64,000 nucleotides of DNA from Phenylobacterium sp. GTDB taxonomy: Bacteria; Pseudomonadota; Alphaproteobacteria; Caulobacterales; Caulobacteraceae. The position numbers were made by a program, and so were the translations under genes. Shown here in pieces: positions 36,115 through 46,069 of this stretch. The stretch lies in NCBI GenBank assembly GCA_017991675.1, contig JAGOQB010000009.1:1-64000 (forward strand), in the 5' to 3' direction. Within the stretch, counting starts at the first letter, position 1. Each line of letters opens with the position of its first letter. A model generated the notes under the pieces. The model did no database searches. It was not told where the DNA came from and saw only the letters and a list, made by a program, of their open reading frames with translations.

Positions 36115-37041
36115 CTAGGCCGGCAACCGGGTTTCCAGGGAATAGGCGACGAAGGTGTCGTAGATCGACTGATGCAGCGCGGCGCAGTCCTCCAGCACGC
36201 TGGAGATCAGGCCGCCGGCGCCGTCGTCCATGTCGGCGTACTGCAGGCGCGCGCGCAGGCGTCCGGCCAGCCGTTCCGGCGGCGAGTGACCGCCGGCGTC
36301 GGCGTGCCGCGCGGCGGAGCTGAGATATTCTTCGATGCGCGCCGTGCAGAAGCGCATCGAGCGAGGGAACTCCTCGTCGAGCAGCAGGAACTCCAGCACC
36401 TTGCGCGGTTGGACGTCGGCGGTGAAGCGGCGCAGGTACGGCTCAAGCGCGCAGCTCATCCGCAGCACGCCCATCAGGGCCATGTGGTCCTCCGGCGCGC
36501 GGCGCAGGCCAAAGCACGCCTCCAGCAGCCGGCCGATGAGCTGGGCGCGTTCGAGGTAGACGCCGAGCAGCAGAAACCGCCAGCCTTCGCCATGGCTCAT
36601 CGTCGCGTCGGCGGCGCCCTTGAACAGGTGCAGGTCGGCGATGATGTCGTGCAGGAATGCCGACGGGCCGTCGCCGAAGGCGCGGACTGCGTCGCTCGCC
36701 GTGACCCGTAGGTGGAGCATATTGAGGCGCTCCCAGGTCTCGGTGGTGATCTGATCGCGCACCTGGCGCGCATTCTCGCGGGCGCGGGCCAGCGAGGACA
36801 CGATCGAGCCGCCGTCATGCCGGTCGAGCGCCAGCGCCAGGGCGAGCTGGTAGGGATCGTCGGCGCTGTGCAGCTCGGCGTCGCCGACGGCCGACAGCAC
36901 GATGCGCGAAACTAGGCCCGCCGCCTCGTTGCGGTCCAGGGTGGCGTTGAGCATCACGTCGCTGAGCCGGCACAGGTGCTCGGCGCGTTCGACGTAGCGA
37001 CCGATCCAGTAGAGGCTGTCGGCCACGCGGGCGAGCATCAT
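36115..37041 (-). CDS. Alpha-E domain protein
   Basis: The 308-residue, almost wholly helical protein begins MMLARVADSLYWIGRYVERAEHLCRL, the hallmark of the alpha-E (DUF403) family. Further conserved features are AGLVSRIVLSAVG and GEGWRFLLLGVYLERAQLIGRLLE. No enzyme motif is known; a structural or adaptor role beside the ATP-grasp enzyme is the usual inference. Its ATG overlaps the stop of the upstream ATP-grasp gene by 4 bases. Cytoplasmic. Confidence 0.92.
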   Translation of the reverse strand: MMLARVADSLYWIGRYVERAEHLCRLSDVMLNATLDRNEAAGLVSRIVLSAVGDAELHSADDPYQLALALALDRHDGGSIVSSLARARENARQVRDQITTETWERLNMLHLRVTASDAVRAFGDGPSAFLHDIIADLHLFKGAADATMSHGEGWRFLLLGVYLERAQLIGRLLEACFGLRRAPEDHMALMGVLRMSCALEPYLRRFTADVQPRKVLEFLLLDEEFPRSMRFCTARIEEYLSSAARHADAGGHSPPERLAGRLRARLQYADMDDGAGGLISSVLEDCAALHQSIYDTFVAYSLETRLPA

Positions 37042-38522
37042 GGCTGGGCTCCTGTCGGCGCCGATTCCAGGACCCAGGTGTCCTTGGAGCCGCCGCCCTG
37101 GCTGGAGTTGACGACCAGCGACCCCTTCTTCAGGGCGACCCGGGTCAGGGCGCCGGGCGTGACCACGATCTTGTCCCCCGACAGGATGAAGGGGCGCAGG
37201 TCGACGTGGCGCGGCTCGATCTCGCCGTCGATGAGGCAGGGCGCGGTGGACAGCTGGATGGTCGGCTGGGCGATGTAGTTGGCCGGATCGGCGGTGATGG
37301 CGGTGGCGAACGCCTCGCGCTCCTGGCGGCTGGCGTGCGGCCCGACCAGCATGCCGTAGCCGCCCGAGGCGCCGACCGCCTTGACCACCAGTTTGTCGAG
37401 GTTGGCCAGCACGTGGGACAGCTGCGCCGGCTCACGGCACAGATAGGTCTCGATGTTCGGCAGGATGGCGTCTTCGCCAAGGTAGTAGCGGATGATCGCC
37501 GGGACGTAGGCGTAGACCGCCTTGTCGTCGGCGACGCCGGCGCCGGGCGCGTTGCAGATCACCACGTTGCCGGCGCGATAGGCGTTGAACAGGCCGGCCG
37601 AACCCAGCGCCGAGTCACGGCGGAAGGTGAGCGGGTCGATGAAGTCGTCGTCGACCCGGCGATAGATCACGTCGATCCGTCGCAGACCGGTCGTGGTCCG
37701 CATGTAGACCATGTTGTCGTGGACCACGAGGTCGCGGCCCTCGACCAGCGGGCACCCCATCAACCGCGCGAGATAGGCGTGCTCGTAGTAGGCCGAGTTG
37801 TAGACGCCCGGCGTCAGCACCACGATCTGAGGGTTCGGCCGCCAGTCGGCCGCCATGCTTTTCAAGGTGGTGAGGAGCAGGTCGGGGTAGCGGTCGATCG
37901 CCCGCACGCCGGCCTGGCGGAACGATCCGGGAAAGGTGCGCCGCGAAGCCTCTCGGTTGGCCAGCATGTAGGACACGCCCGAGGGGACGCGCAGATTGTC
38001 CTCCAGCACGGCGAAGGCGCCGTCCGGCTGGCGGATCAGGTCCGAGCCGCAGACGTTGGCGTAGGCCTCGTGCGGGACGTAGAGGTTCTGCATCTCGCGC
38101 CGATAGGACGGTGCGCCCAGCACCAGCTCGCGGGGAACCACGCCGTCCATCAGGATCTGCTGGGCGCCGTAGATGTCGGCGAGAAACATGTTCAGCGCAC
38201 GCAGCCGCTGGGTCAGGCCGGCCTCGATCCGCTCCCACTCGGCGGCCGGGATGATGCGGGGCAGGAGGTCGGTCGGGATGATCCGTTCGGTGCTGCTCTC
38301 GCCGCCATAGACCGTGAAGGTGATGCCCTGGAGCAGGAAGTAGCGTTCCAGCGTCCTTTGACGCTCGGCCATCTCGGCCGGGGCGAGGGTCGCGATGCGT
38401 TGATGCAGGCCCGCATAGTGGTCGCGCACGCCCCCCGCGGCCGTCAGCATCTCGTCGTAGGGCGTCACTGGCGACGGGGCCGCCTGTGAGCCCGTTGTGC
38501 AATCAGGGTTTTGGATCGCCAC
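37038..38522 (-). CDS. Circularly permuted ATP-grasp ligase-like protein
   Basis: The 494-residue protein carries the two linked conserved regions formerly named DUF404 and DUF407. Visible features are TPYDEMLTAAGGVRDHYAGL, GITFTVYGG, VLEDNLRVPSGVSYML, VVLTPGVYNSAYYEHAYLAR, VDVIYRR-type acidic metal motif (RIDVIYRRVDDDFIDP) and VVKAVGASGGYGML. It should ligate a carboxylate to an amine using ATP. The GTG at 38522 was chosen for GGTGGAG six bases upstream; an ATG 30 codons earlier gives a weaker N-terminus. It heads the three-gene cluster and diverges from tamA across 227 bases. Confidence 0.88.
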   Translation of the reverse strand: MAIQNPDCTTGSQAAPSPVTPYDEMLTAAGGVRDHYAGLHQRIATLAPAEMAERQRTLERYFLLQGITFTVYGGESSTERIIPTDLLPRIIPAAEWERIEAGLTQRLRALNMFLADIYGAQQILMDGVVPRELVLGAPSYRREMQNLYVPHEAYANVCGSDLIRQPDGAFAVLEDNLRVPSGVSYMLANREASRRTFPGSFRQAGVRAIDRYPDLLLTTLKSMAADWRPNPQIVVLTPGVYNSAYYEHAYLARLMGCPLVEGRDLVVHDNMVYMRTTTGLRRIDVIYRRVDDDFIDPLTFRRDSALGSAGLFNAYRAGNVVICNAPGAGVADDKAVYAYVPAIIRYYLGEDAILPNIETYLCREPAQLSHVLANLDKLVVKAVGASGGYGMLVGPHASRQEREAFATAITADPANYIAQPTIQLSTAPCLIDGEIEPRHVDLRPFILSGDKIVVTPGALTRVALKKGSLVVNSSQGGGSKDTWVLESAPTGAQP

Positions 38523-38749
38523 GCCGTACTCCACCCGCCAGTCCTTTCCTGCGGTTCGCCTGGAAAGCTTAGGAAAGGCGAGGGCGATTGAAGCCGGAAA
38601 TCCGACCGCCACGGTCCCCCGGGCGCAGGCGCCTGCGGATTGGGCATATGGGCGCCTGCGGCGGCGGCGCCTTCGTCGATCGGTGGTGGGTGACAGGCGA
38701 GCGCGACGCGGGCTACACCGACAGATGGGGCGCTTATGAAAGGATTGGC

Positions 38750-40528
38750 GTGGGACGATTGGTCGTCGCGGTCGCCGCCTCGGCGGCCATTTGCGTGTCT
38801 GGGACAGCCCGGGCCGAATCCCCGCGCGCGATCATCGAGGGACAGCTCGACCGCGACCTGCGCGAGGCGATCGACCGCGCCGTCGGCGAGACCGACAAGC
38901 CCATCGCCAATCGCTTCGAAGCGCGCCGCCGGGCGAATGACGCCGGTGAGGACGCGATCGCGGTGCTGCGGTCCGAGGGCTACTACGGCTACGAGGTCGA
39001 TCCCGACGTCGGCGACGACGACCCGCCGATCGCCATCGTGCGGGTGACGCCGGGGCCGCGCTTCACCCTCTCGGACCCGCAGATCGACTGGATCGCCCCG
39101 GCCCCGGTCGAGAGCGTTCGCCAGTCGGGCGAAGTGGTGATGGGCCTGGCCACCGGCGCGCCCGGCCGCGCCGTGGACGTGATCAACGCCGAAGGCCGCA
39201 TCGTCGCGGCGGTTCAGAAGCGGGGCTATGCGGACGCCGCAGCCCAGCCGCGCGAGGTCATCGTCGACCACGCCGACCGGACGGTGCGCCCGACCTACAA
39301 GATCGCGGCGGGCGAACTGGTGCATCTGGGCGGACTGAAGATCGTCGGCGAGACCGGACGCAGCCGGAGAAGCTGGCTCGACAGCCTCGCCCCCTGGACC
39401 GCCGGCGAGGTCTACGACCCGGAGGATGTCGGCGAGCTCGAGCGCCGGTTGCTCGACACCGGGGTCTATGACTCCGTCACCGTCTCGCTGGCGCCCAAGG
39501 ACCAGGCCGAGCCGGACGGCCGCCGTCCGATCCTGTTGAGCCTGGCTGATCGCAAGTCGCGGACACTGGAGCTCGGGGCCAGCTACTCGACCACCGAGGG
39601 CCTCGGCGCTGACGCGCGCTGGACGCGCTACAATCTGCTCGGCCGCGCAGACACCCTGGCGATGCTGGCGCGGGCCTCGAACATCGACAGCCGGTTGGGC
39701 GGGGAGTTGACCCTGCCGCACTGGCGACGTCCGCAACAGACCTTCAAGGCCGGAGGCGGCGCCTATTCGAACCGCACTGACGCCTATGACGAAACGGGGG
39801 TCGGCATCCGCGCCGACGTGACCCGCCGGTTCCGCAAGACGTCCTACCTGACGCTCGGCGGGTCGATCGACTACGGCAAGGTCGAGGAAAAGCAGACGAT
39901 CCTGGTTTCGTCGCTCGGGGACAACCTCATCACCCTGGCGGGGCTCGCGGCCGGCGCTCTCGACCGGTCCGACGATCCGCTCGATCCCAAGCGCGGCTGG
40001 CGTCTCGATGTCCGGGCGGAGCCGACCTACCTGATCGGCGACGAGCGCATGGCCTACCTGAAGGTCCAGAGCCAGGGCACGGCCTACATCCCGTTCGGGG
40101 AAAAGGCGCGCACTGTTCTGGCGGGTCGCATCAAGGCCGGGGCGATGTTCGGGGGCAGCATTCCCGAAGTCCCGGCGTCCCGCCGGTTCTACGCCGGCGG
40201 CGGCGGCTCCGTCCGCGGCTATGCCTACCAGGCTATAGGCCCCCGCGACATCGACAACACCCCCGAAGGTGGAATCTCGCTGCTCGAGACCTCGCTGGAG
40301 CTGCGCCAGAAGGTCGGCGAACGCTGGGGCGTGGTGGCGTTTGTGGATGCCGGCGCTGTGGGCACGAGTGAATTTCCGACAGGCGACGATTTCAGCGTCG
40401 GCGTGGGGGTCGGCGTTCGCTACGACCTTGGCTTTGGCCCGATCCGCGCGGACATCGCCGTGCCGCTCGACCAGCGCGAGGGCGATCCCTCGTTCCAGAT
40501 CTATCTCAGCATCGGGCAGAGCTTTTGA
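38750..40528 (+). CDS. tamA: TamA, Omp85-family outer-membrane translocation protein
   Basis: The 592-residue protein has a signal peptide (GRLVVAVAASAAICVSGTARA), then three POTRA-like units (~20-245; for example AIAVLRSEGYYGYEVDPDV) and an Omp85 beta-barrel (~270-592). The barrel has the RGYAYQAIGPRD loop (VRGY/F motif of loop 6) and ends in aromatic Phe. With TamB it inserts or supplies lipids to the outer membrane. The GTG at 38750 was chosen for AAAGGA five bases upstream and because it starts directly at the signal peptide; longer in-frame starts add a non-hydrophobic tail. Confidence 0.9.
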   Translation: MGRLVVAVAASAAICVSGTARAESPRAIIEGQLDRDLREAIDRAVGETDKPIANRFEARRRANDAGEDAIAVLRSEGYYGYEVDPDVGDDDPPIAIVRVTPGPRFTLSDPQIDWIAPAPVESVRQSGEVVMGLATGAPGRAVDVINAEGRIVAAVQKRGYADAAAQPREVIVDHADRTVRPTYKIAAGELVHLGGLKIVGETGRSRRSWLDSLAPWTAGEVYDPEDVGELERRLLDTGVYDSVTVSLAPKDQAEPDGRRPILLSLADRKSRTLELGASYSTTEGLGADARWTRYNLLGRADTLAMLARASNIDSRLGGELTLPHWRRPQQTFKAGGGAYSNRTDAYDETGVGIRADVTRRFRKTSYLTLGGSIDYGKVEEKQTILVSSLGDNLITLAGLAAGALDRSDDPLDPKRGWRLDVRAEPTYLIGDERMAYLKVQSQGTAYIPFGEKARTVLAGRIKAGAMFGGSIPEVPASRRFYAGGGGSVRGYAYQAIGPRDIDNTPEGGISLLETSLELRQKVGERWGVVAFVDAGAVGTSEFPTGDDFSVGVGVGVRYDLGFGPIRADIAVPLDQREGDPSFQIYLSIGQSF

Positions 40529-43500
40529 CCGAGACGCCGAACGAGATCGAGGAGGCGCCGGCCGCGCCGAAGAAGAAGTCCCGCCGGCGGTGGGGACTGG
40601 CCGCGCTCGTGGTCTGCGCGCTGCTCGTGGTTTTGGCGGGGGCGGCGCTTCTCACCGGGCGTTATGGTGTCCTCTCGCCCCAGGGGCGCTCGATCATCGA
40701 GGCGCGTGCCAACGGCCTCAAGGTCGGCCGCTTCGGCCGGCTCTATGTCGAAGGGCTCAGCGGCGACATCTGGCGTGACTTCAGCGTGCGGCGGGTGGTC
40801 ATCCGCGACCCCAAGGGCGTCTGGCTCGAGGGCCGCAACCTGCGCCTCGCATGGACTTTCCGCGACATTCTCGCTCGTCGCTTCCACGCCACCGAGGTCA
40901 CCGCCGAGCACCTGATCGTCTATCGCCGGCCGGTGGCCGAGCCCAAGCGGCCGTCCGCGGGCATGCCGATCGACGTGGTCATCGATCGGGCGGTCGGCCG
41001 GGTCGAACTGATGCCGGAACTGGCGCGCACCCGCGGGGTCTATGACGTCGATGCGTCGATCGAGCTGGTGCGGCGCAACGGCGGTGAGCGGGGAACGGCG
41101 AGGGCCGCGAGCGTCCTGCACCCGGGGGACCGCCTCGACGTCAAGTTCGACCTGGGAGGCGGGCGGCCGCTGGTCCTCGAGGCCGATGCGCGGGAGGCCA
41201 AGGGCGGCGCCTTGGCCGGAACCCTCGGCCTCGCGCCGGATCGCCCGTTCCTGTTGCACGTCAAGGCCAAGGGCGAGGCTTCGACCGGCCGGTTCTCGGC
41301 GCTTGCCGAGAGCGGGACCAGCCGCCCGGTAGACGCGTCCGGCGTCTGGGGACCGGAGGGCGGATCTGCGCAGGGGCGGATCGAGCTCGCGGCCTCAACT
41401 CATACCCAGGCGTTGGTGGCCCGGCTCGGGCCGCAGGTGCAGTTCGCCGTGACAGGGCGCAAGGCGGGGCAAGGGCTGTTCGACCTGGAGGCCGACCTGA
41501 CCTCGGACAACGTCGCCGTGACCGCGAAAGGCAAGGCCAATCTCGGCGAGCGGCGCACCGGACCTCAAGGCGTGGCGCTGACGGCCTCGGCCCGGGAGCT
41601 CTCAAAGGTCACCGGCGGCCCGTCCATGGGGCTTGCCCGGGTCGAGGGCGTGTTGACCGGGACATTGGACGACCTGCGGCTGGTCGGAACCGCCGACGTC
41701 GCGCGGCTGCAGCTCGGCGCCTACGGCCTCGACCGGGTTTCCGGGCCGTTCGAGTTCACGCGCAAGGACAAGGTGCTGGCGCTCGAGGCGCGCATCGCCG
41801 GCGCCGGGGGGCGCGGCTCGGGCCTCGCCGCGGCGCTGCTGGGCGCGCGGCCCACCGCCGTCGTCGACGCTGCGCGGCTGGCTGACGGGCGTCTGATGCT
41901 GCGCAAGGTCGAAGCAAACGGGGCTGGGTTGAAAGTCGACGCCAGCGGCGGCCGCAGCCTCCTCGGCGGTCTCAATTTCAAGGGGGCGGCGTCGTTCACG
42001 AACCTGGCGGCGGCGCGGACCGGGGCGAGCGGCGCGGTGACCGCCGACTGGTCGGCCAGCCAGGGCGGCGCCGGCAAGCCTTGGGCCCTGACGCTCGACG
42101 CCAAGGGCGCGCGCTTCGCTACCGGGTTCTCCGAACTCGACCGCCTGCTCGGCGCCTCGCCGCGCCTGCAGGCCCGCGCCGACGTGGCCGGCCGCAAGGT
42201 GTCGATCACCAGCGGGAACCTGGACGGGGCCGCGATCAAGGCCAGTACCGCCGGGGTGTTGGATGAGACCGGCGCGATGCGCTTCAAGCTCGACTGGTCG
42301 GCCAGCGGGCCGTTCCGCGCCGGGCCTGTCGAAATCAGCGGCAAGGCCAGCGGCACCGGCGCCATCACCGGCAAGCCCTCGGCGCCGCGGGCGGATCTGC
42401 TCGCCGACATCGAGGCCATCGATCTGCCGCGCCTGCCCCTGAAGAACGCCAAGCTGACCTTGAGCTTCATGCGCGGCGCCGGCGGCTCCAGCGGGACGGT
42501 CGCGCTGACCGCCGCCAGCGAGTATGGCCCGGCGGCGGCCCGTTCGGCCTTCAGCTTCCCGCGCGGCGGCGTCGACCTTAGCGACTTGTCCCTGGACGCC
42601 GGCGGCCTGACCGCAAGCGGCGCGGTCTCGCTTCGCAAGGCGACGCCTTCTGGAGCCGATCTCAAGGTAAGGGTGGTCAAGGGCGCCTTCCTCGATGGCG
42701 GAGTCATCGCAGGGTCGGTGAAGATCATCGATGCGACGGGTGGGCCGCGGGCGACCCTGAACCTGACCGCCAACGACGCGGTTCTGCCCGGCTCTCGCTT
42801 TGCGGTGCGCAACGGGGCGGTCACGGCCGATGGGCCCCTGTCGCAGCTGCCCTATCAGGCCCGCCTCCAAGGAGTATCCGCCAGCGAGCGCTGGCGGCTG
42901 GACGGCGCCGGCGTTCTGACAGCGCAGGAACCCGGCTACGAGCTGACCTTCGCCGGCGACGGGGCCTACGGGCGCCGCAAGATGAAGACCGTGGAGCCGG
43001 CGATCCTGCGCTTCGGCGGCGCCGAGCGCAGCGCACGCCTGCGGCTCGTGGCCTCGGACGGCGGCCGGATCGACCTCGACGCCAGCCTTGAGAAGGACGG
43101 CGCGGAAATCCGCGCGCAGGTCCAGCGTCTGGGCCTGGGCCTGGTGAACGCCGATCTGAACGGCCGCGCCGACGGCACGCTCGTACTGTCGGGCCGCGGC
43201 GGACGGCTGGACGGAACTCTGGAAGCCAAGCTGGACGACGCGCGGGGCAGGGGGTCTCCGCGTGAGCAGGGCCTGGACGGCGTACTCAAGGCGAAGCTCT
43301 CGGACGATGCGCTCGAGATCGACGCCGCCGTCACCAACGAGCACGGGCTGCGGGCGAACGCCGAGGTCGTGCTGCCGGCCGAGACCAGCGCCAGCCCGTT
43401 CCGGATCGCGATCGCCCGCACCCGGCCGATGCGAGGCACGTTCTTCGCCGACGGCGAGGTCAAGCCGCTCTGGGATCTGCTGGTCGGCGGCGAGCGGGAG

Positions 43501-44703
43501 CTGGCCGGGCACGTGCAGATGCAGGGCACGCTGAGCGGTACGCTGGCCGATCCGCGCGCCGTCGGACAGGCCGAAGTCGACAATGGCCGGTTCTCCGACG
43601 GCGCCACAGGTCTCGTCCTGGCGGACGTGACCTTGCGCGCGACCCTGGCCGACAACGCGGTGAACATCGTGCAAGCGACCGGCGCCGACGGGCACGGCGG
43701 TTCGCTGGCCGGATCGGGCCGGCTCAGCCTGCTGCGCGACGGGGAGTCGACCTTCAAGCTCGATCTCAAGAACTTCCGCCTGATCGACAATGACCTGGCC
43801 ACCGCGTCGGCATCGGGGCAGGCGAGCCTTGATCGGACTGCGGACGGCAAGATGCGGCTGGCCGGCGACCTGACCATCGACCGCGCCGACGTCGCGGCCA
43901 AACTCACCGGCGGCTCGGGTGTCGTGAACATGGACGTCATCGAGCGCAACAAACCGGCCGACATCTCCGGTTCGCTGCAGCCGGTGGCGCGCCGTGGGGC
44001 GGTCATGGCGCTCGACGTCACGCTCAAGGCTCCGCGGCGGATCTATCTGCGCGGCAAGGGCTTGGACGTCGAACTCTCGCTCGACGCCAAGGTCGGGGGC
44101 ACCACGGCGCGGCCGAGCTTGTCGGGCACGGCGCGCGTCGTGCGCGGGGAATACGACTTCGCGGGCAAGCGCTTCGAGTTCGACGATCGGGGCGTGGTCT
44201 ATCTGGCGACCTCGCCGCAGGCGATCCGCCTCGACCTTTCAGCCACCCGCGACGACCCCTCGCTGACCGCCGTGGTGCGGATCCGCGGCACGGCCGCCAA
44301 GCCGGAGATCACCCTGACCTCGGTGCCGACCTTGCCCAATGACGAGGTGCTGTCGCAGGTGCTGTTCGGCCGCTCGGCGTCCCAACTCTCGCCGCTGGAA
44401 GCGGCCCAGCTGGCCTCGGCCCTGTCGTCGCTGGCGGGGGGCGGCGGCTTCGACGTAGTGGGCAACCTGCGCACCTTCGCCGGCCTCGACCGGCTGTCGC
44501 TTGCCGGCGGCGATGAGTCCGGCGTTACCGTCTCGGGCGGCAAGTATCTGACCGACGACGTCTATCTGGAGATCACGGGCGGCGGCCGCGAAGGGCCCTC
44601 CGCGCAGGTAGAGTGGCGACTCGGACGCAACCTCTCCATCATCTCGAAGCTGGCCAGCCAGGGGGACGGCAAGCTCGCCGTCCGCTGGCGCAAGGACTAC
44701 TGA
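40525..44703 (+). CDS. tamB: TamB, translocation and assembly module inner-membrane protein
   Basis: The 1392-residue protein has a cytoplasmic Lys-rich start, one membrane anchor (LAALVVCALLVVLAGAALL, ~25-45) and a long repetitive beta-strand body, the bridge-like fold of AsmA/TamB proteins. The C-terminal DUF490 domain is clear: VDMDVIERNKPADISGSL, GEYDFAGKRFEFDDRGVVYL, and PNDEVLSQVLFGRSASQLSPLEAAQLA. It spans the periplasm and partners TamA, with which it overlaps by 4 bases. The start codon is TTG. It probably carries phospholipid to the outer membrane or helps barrel insertion. Confidence 0.94.
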   Translation: MTETPNEIEEAPAAPKKKSRRRWGLAALVVCALLVVLAGAALLTGRYGVLSPQGRSIIEARANGLKVGRFGRLYVEGLSGDIWRDFSVRRVVIRDPKGVWLEGRNLRLAWTFRDILARRFHATEVTAEHLIVYRRPVAEPKRPSAGMPIDVVIDRAVGRVELMPELARTRGVYDVDASIELVRRNGGERGTARAASVLHPGDRLDVKFDLGGGRPLVLEADAREAKGGALAGTLGLAPDRPFLLHVKAKGEASTGRFSALAESGTSRPVDASGVWGPEGGSAQGRIELAASTHTQALVARLGPQVQFAVTGRKAGQGLFDLEADLTSDNVAVTAKGKANLGERRTGPQGVALTASARELSKVTGGPSMGLARVEGVLTGTLDDLRLVGTADVARLQLGAYGLDRVSGPFEFTRKDKVLALEARIAGAGGRGSGLAAALLGARPTAVVDAARLADGRLMLRKVEANGAGLKVDASGGRSLLGGLNFKGAASFTNLAAARTGASGAVTADWSASQGGAGKPWALTLDAKGARFATGFSELDRLLGASPRLQARADVAGRKVSITSGNLDGAAIKASTAGVLDETGAMRFKLDWSASGPFRAGPVEISGKASGTGAITGKPSAPRADLLADIEAIDLPRLPLKNAKLTLSFMRGAGGSSGTVALTAASEYGPAAARSAFSFPRGGVDLSDLSLDAGGLTASGAVSLRKATPSGADLKVRVVKGAFLDGGVIAGSVKIIDATGGPRATLNLTANDAVLPGSRFAVRNGAVTADGPLSQLPYQARLQGVSASERWRLDGAGVLTAQEPGYELTFAGDGAYGRRKMKTVEPAILRFGGAERSARLRLVASDGGRIDLDASLEKDGAEIRAQVQRLGLGLVNADLNGRADGTLVLSGRGGRLDGTLEAKLDDARGRGSPREQGLDGVLKAKLSDDALEIDAAVTNEHGLRANAEVVLPAETSASPFRIAIARTRPMRGTFFADGEVKPLWDLLVGGERELAGHVQMQGTLSGTLADPRAVGQAEVDNGRFSDGATGLVLADVTLRATLADNAVNIVQATGADGHGGSLAGSGRLSLLRDGESTFKLDLKNFRLIDNDLATASASGQASLDRTADGKMRLAGDLTIDRADVAAKLTGGSGVVNMDVIERNKPADISGSLQPVARRGAVMALDVTLKAPRRIYLRGKGLDVELSLDAKVGGTTARPSLSGTARVVRGEYDFAGKRFEFDDRGVVYLATSPQAIRLDLSATRDDPSLTAVVRIRGTAAKPEITLTSVPTLPNDEVLSQVLFGRSASQLSPLEAAQLASALSSLAGGGGFDVVGNLRTFAGLDRLSLAGGDESGVTVSGGKYLTDDVYLEITGGGREGPSAQVEWRLGRNLSIISKLASQGDGKLAVRWRKDY

Positions 44704-44705
44704 CG

Positions 44706-45080
44706 ATGCGACGGCTTCTTTCGCTTCTGCTGGCGCCCGTGCTGCTCGCCGGATGCGAAAAGCCGCTGACGGCGCCGACCAACCCCGGGGTCTGCTGGCG
44801 CATGGTCGAAGGCATGAACGGCAAGCCGGACTTTCGCCCGCTCGCGCCCAACATCGACACGCTGGAGAACTGCGCCGTTCAGCTGGAGGGACTGCGGATC
44901 ACCAGCGGCCTGCCGGTGACGGGCGCATTCCAGGGACGCTTCATCTACGTCACCGACAAGGAGATCGGGGCCGCATCGGGGCCCAAGGCGCAACGCTACC
45001 GCGTCTTCACGCCCGAGCAGCGGCTGGAGATCCAGAAGGGCTTCCAGACGCTGTTCGACCGGGAGAAGGCGGGCGGTTAG
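44706..45080 (+). CDS. Small lipoprotein of a Cys-Trp family
   Basis: The 124-residue protein has a lipobox in LLLAPVLLAGC (Cys17). Mature blocks are PGVCWRMVEGMNGK, TLENCAVQLEGLR, GAFQGRFIYVTDKEI, then a charged helical tail (TPEQRLEIQKGFQTLFDRE). The first three blocks match the lipoprotein at 17649 in order and spacing. It starts 2 bases after tamB, so the tamA-tamB operon includes it, which suggests an outer-envelope role. It overlaps phhA convergently by 4 bases. Function unknown. Confidence 0.78.
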   Translation: MRRLLSLLLAPVLLAGCEKPLTAPTNPGVCWRMVEGMNGKPDFRPLAPNIDTLENCAVQLEGLRITSGLPVTGAFQGRFIYVTDKEIGAASGPKAQRYRVFTPEQRLEIQKGFQTLFDREKAGG

Positions 45081-45952
45081 CCGGCTGCCAGCCGGCCGCC
45101 GCGCTCGGCATAGGCCTGGGTCCCGCAGGTGAAGATCCGGTCGCCGGGCGCCATGGCGTCGATAGCGATGTCCGGCTCGTCTTCCAGACGGGCATAGACG
45201 GCGGTGAAGTCGGCGAGCGTTGTTTCCCGCAGCGCCTTCAGCGACGGAATGACGAAGTAGACCTGCTGGAAGTCGTCGATCCGGTAGGGCGTGCGCATGA
45301 CCCGCTCAAGGTCGAACCCGATCCGGTTGGGGGAGGGATCGTCGAGGGCGAAGATCGATTCCGACCGGCTTGAGACGATCCCGGCCCCGTAGATCCGCAG
45401 GCCCCGCGGCGTCTCCATCAGGCCGAATTCGACCGTGTACCAGTAGAGCCGCGCCAGATTGTGCAACTGGCCGCGGCCGAGCGCCTTCAGGCCGCCCTCG
45501 CCATAGGCCTGCATGTAGTCGGCGAAGATCGGGTCGGTCAGCATCGGCACGTGGCCGAACACGTCGTGGAAGACGTCCGGCTCCTGCAGGTAGTCGAGTT
45601 CGTGCGGCTTGCGGATGAAGCGGCCGGCCGGGAAACGGCGGTTGGCCAGGTGCTCGAAGAACACGTCGTCGGGAACCAGGCCGGGCACGGCGACCACGGT
45701 CCAGCCGGTCAGCTTGCGCAGTTCCTCGTTGATGCGCGCGAACTCGGGGATGCCGCCGCGATGCAGGTCCAGCGCCTCGAGGCCGTGCAGAAACGCATCG
45801 CAGGCGCGGCCGGGCAACAGCTGCGCCTGGCGCTCATAGAGCGTCATCCAGACCTGATGCTCGGCCGGCGTGTAGCTCGCCCAATCCTGGTCGATCGTCC
45901 AATCGGCCCGGGCTCCGGGCGGCGGGGTGGTGCTGAAACCGTCTGCGCTCAT
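45077..45952 (-). CDS. phhA: Phenylalanine 4-monooxygenase
   Basis: The 291-residue, non-haem iron, pterin-dependent enzyme converts phenylalanine to tyrosine. The iron ligands are His129 and His134 (PDVFHDVFGHVP) and Glu175 (YWYTVEFGL). The length is that of bacterial PhhA with no N-terminal regulatory domain. No pterin carbinolamine dehydratase (phhB) or tyrosine aminotransferase gene is adjacent, so its pathway partners are elsewhere. Cytoplasmic. The reading N-terminal to ~residue 15 is Pro/Ala-rich and probably disordered. Confidence 0.96.
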   Translation of the reverse strand: MSADGFSTTPPPGARADWTIDQDWASYTPAEHQVWMTLYERQAQLLPGRACDAFLHGLEALDLHRGGIPEFARINEELRKLTGWTVVAVPGLVPDDVFFEHLANRRFPAGRFIRKPHELDYLQEPDVFHDVFGHVPMLTDPIFADYMQAYGEGGLKALGRGQLHNLARLYWYTVEFGLMETPRGLRIYGAGIVSSRSESIFALDDPSPNRIGFDLERVMRTPYRIDDFQQVYFVIPSLKALRETTLADFTAVYARLEDEPDIAIDAMAPGDRIFTCGTQAYAERGGRLAAG

Positions 45953-46069
45953 GCCGGTAGAATGAGCGCATCGCCGCGAAACTTCAGTTCGAACTGTGCC
46001 GGTGAATCGAGGTTCGGCGGATAAAGATTTCGCAAGCGTCGTGCCTGGAGGAACAGTCTTGCTGCCGGC

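Noticed and set aside
41602-43695. A 697-codon open frame antisense to tamB
   Set aside because: Same cause as the gyrA shadow: composition only, no ribosome site, no motifs, wholly inside tamB.
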